The translations under genes were made by a program, and so were the position numbers. A stretch of DNA of 6,760 nt from Sulfurimonas sp. (lineage in GTDB: Bacteria; Campylobacterota; Campylobacteria; Campylobacterales; Sulfurimonadaceae), in assembly GCA_003978475.1 (NCBI GenBank), contig QNZR01000111.1, positions 1 through 6,760 on the forward strand, in the 5' to 3' direction. Shown piece after piece: positions 6,195-6,760 of this stretch (positions are counted from its first letter, which is position 1; each line of letters begins with the position of its first letter). Below the pieces are notes generated by a model that did not search any database, was not told the origin of the DNA, and saw only the letters and a program-made list of their open reading frames with translations.

Positions 6195-6206
6195 CACCGT
6201 CGCCTG

Positions 6207-6224
6207 TAATTTACATGTAAATTA
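6207..6224. repeat. Perfect 18-bp palindrome between tolB and the membrane-protein gene
   Basis: TAATTTACATGTAAATTA reads identically on both strands with no mismatch. It lies 22 bp after the tolB stop and 12 bp before the FNR-type box. It may be an operator for a dimeric regulator. It is too AT-rich and has no following T-run, so a strong intrinsic terminator is unlikely. No regulator can be named from the sequence. Confidence 0.75.
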
Positions 6225-6246
6225 TTGGTGAGACACTTATAGTATC

Positions 6247-6760
6247 TTACCAATCAATTGATTGCAGTTTTCCAATTTTTAAAGGAAATAGAAAACTCTT
6301 GTTCTCCTGTAAGCGAATAATCCCTACCGAACTTTGCTGCTGATAGTTCTTGATAAATAAAATGGTATCTCCCGATGCTGAAAAACGCGGGTATTCATTG
6401 ACTCCCGTAGCGGTCAGACGACGAATGAAGTCAGTTTTTGTCGAAATCAGATGCAGATTAAAGGTATTGCGCTCAAACTCGTTATTGCTTTCACGGGATT
6501 TATAGACCACATATTCGTTATGAGCACTACATGCCGCATTGCTTCGCCCATAATAGACCATCTGCTCAACACCTCCGCCATTGAGTTTTTTGGAAAAGAT
6601 ATTGGGGTAGCCTAAACGGTTGGAAACAAAAGCAATTTTATTCTCTGCCATAAACTGACCGTTAACGTCAATACCGCTATATCGGGTTAAGCGTTTTTTC
6701 TGCTTCGTCACCGTGTCATAAAGGTAGATATCCGGTTGTCCGGAAGGTGCCATGGTCAGT
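6247..6760 (-). CDS. tolB: TolB, C-terminal beta-propeller part (5' end beyond window)
   Basis: TolB is a periplasmic beta-propeller that binds Pal and TolA in the Tol-Pal envelope system. The reading frame is open to the right edge, so only the last 170 or so residues are present. They begin LTMAPSGQPDIYLYD and contain propeller-blade repeats: KIAFVSNRLGYPNIF, GGGVEQMVYYGRSNAACSAHNEYVVYKSRE, NLHLISTKTDFIRRLTATGVNEYPRFSASGDTILFIKN. The end, GKLQSIDW, is what I recall as typical of Campylobacterota TolB. The internal ATG at 6753 is not the start: homology-like sequence continues upstream and the protein would lack its signal peptide and N-terminal domain. The following gene is the small membrane protein, not pal directly, after a 119-nt gap that holds regulatory signals. 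Confidence 0.96.
   Translation of the reverse strand, partial: LTMAPSGQPDIYLYDTVTKQKKRLTRYSGIDVNGQFMAENKIAFVSNRLGYPNIFSKKLNGGGVEQMVYYGRSNAACSAHNEYVVYKSRESNNEFERNTFNLHLISTKTDFIRRLTATGVNEYPRFSASGDTILFIKNYQQQSSVGIIRLQENKSFLFPLKIGKLQSIDW

Noticed and set aside
6207..6224. The palindrome as a CopY/BlaI-type operator (TACANNTGTA), prompted by the CopD-like neighbour.
   Set aside because: The core is TACATGTA with no two-base spacer, so it does not match that consensus.
6251..6264. Perfect 14-bp palindrome CAATCAATTGATTG.
   Set aside because: It encodes the conserved QSID of the TolB end; it is the inverse arrangement of FNR half-sites and not an FNR box.

Overview
The window is a stretch of bacterial chromosome in which every gene lies on the minus strand. 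The gene order (minus direction) is tolB, small membrane protein, pal, cpoB/ybgF, slyD, Fis-type protein, fabD, nitrilase-fold protein, mtnN/pfs, ttcA-like. From memory, a very similar order (tolB-pal-ybgF-slyD-fabD-pfs-PP-loop gene) is found in Campylobacter. The protein details (the TolB end, the Pal EGNCDEWG motif, MTAN next to fabD) also fit Campylobacterota. The moderate base composition and the extra genes suggest a free-living, Sulfurimonas- or Sulfuricurvum-like relative rather than Campylobacter or Helicobacter, but the genus cannot be fixed from the sequence alone.

Layout, reading along the transcribed strand from high to low coordinates. (1) 6760-6247 is the C-terminal part of TolB. 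(2) 6246-6128 is a short intergenic region holding a perfect 18-bp palindrome, a perfect FNR-type box (TTGAT-N4-ATCAA) and a -10 element at class II spacing. It drives a four-helix membrane protein (6127-5675) that starts at a TTG codon. (3) pal has its own TATAAT promoter and is followed at 4 nt by cpoB; these belong to the Tol-Pal envelope system. (4) A 60-nt gap with a weak candidate promoter precedes slyD. From slyD onward the genes are packed or overlapping: slyD / Fis-type gene (overlap up to 62 nt), fabD (10-nt gap), nitrilase (ATGA overlap), mtnN (9-nt gap), ttcA-like (1-nt overlap, TAATG), which runs off the left edge. They are probably co-transcribed.

Together the window joins an envelope-integrity module (TolB, Pal, CpoB) to a housekeeping cluster: a metallochaperone/prolyl isomerase, fatty-acid initiation (FabD), SAH/MTA recycling and probably menaquinone precursor processing (MTAN), and a PP-loop tRNA-thiolation-like enzyme. 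I see no mobile element, CRISPR array, rRNA or tRNA gene, or toxin-antitoxin pair, and no stretch over 300 bases without a gene. The most unusual points are the FNR box/palindrome promoter inside the tol-pal region, a degenerate sigma-54-activator-like Fis protein lacking the GAFTGA and Walker B signatures, a TtcA-like protein with half of its CxxC motif replaced, and a stand-alone NadE-type glutaminase-like domain. I do not see a wholly new multi-gene system.
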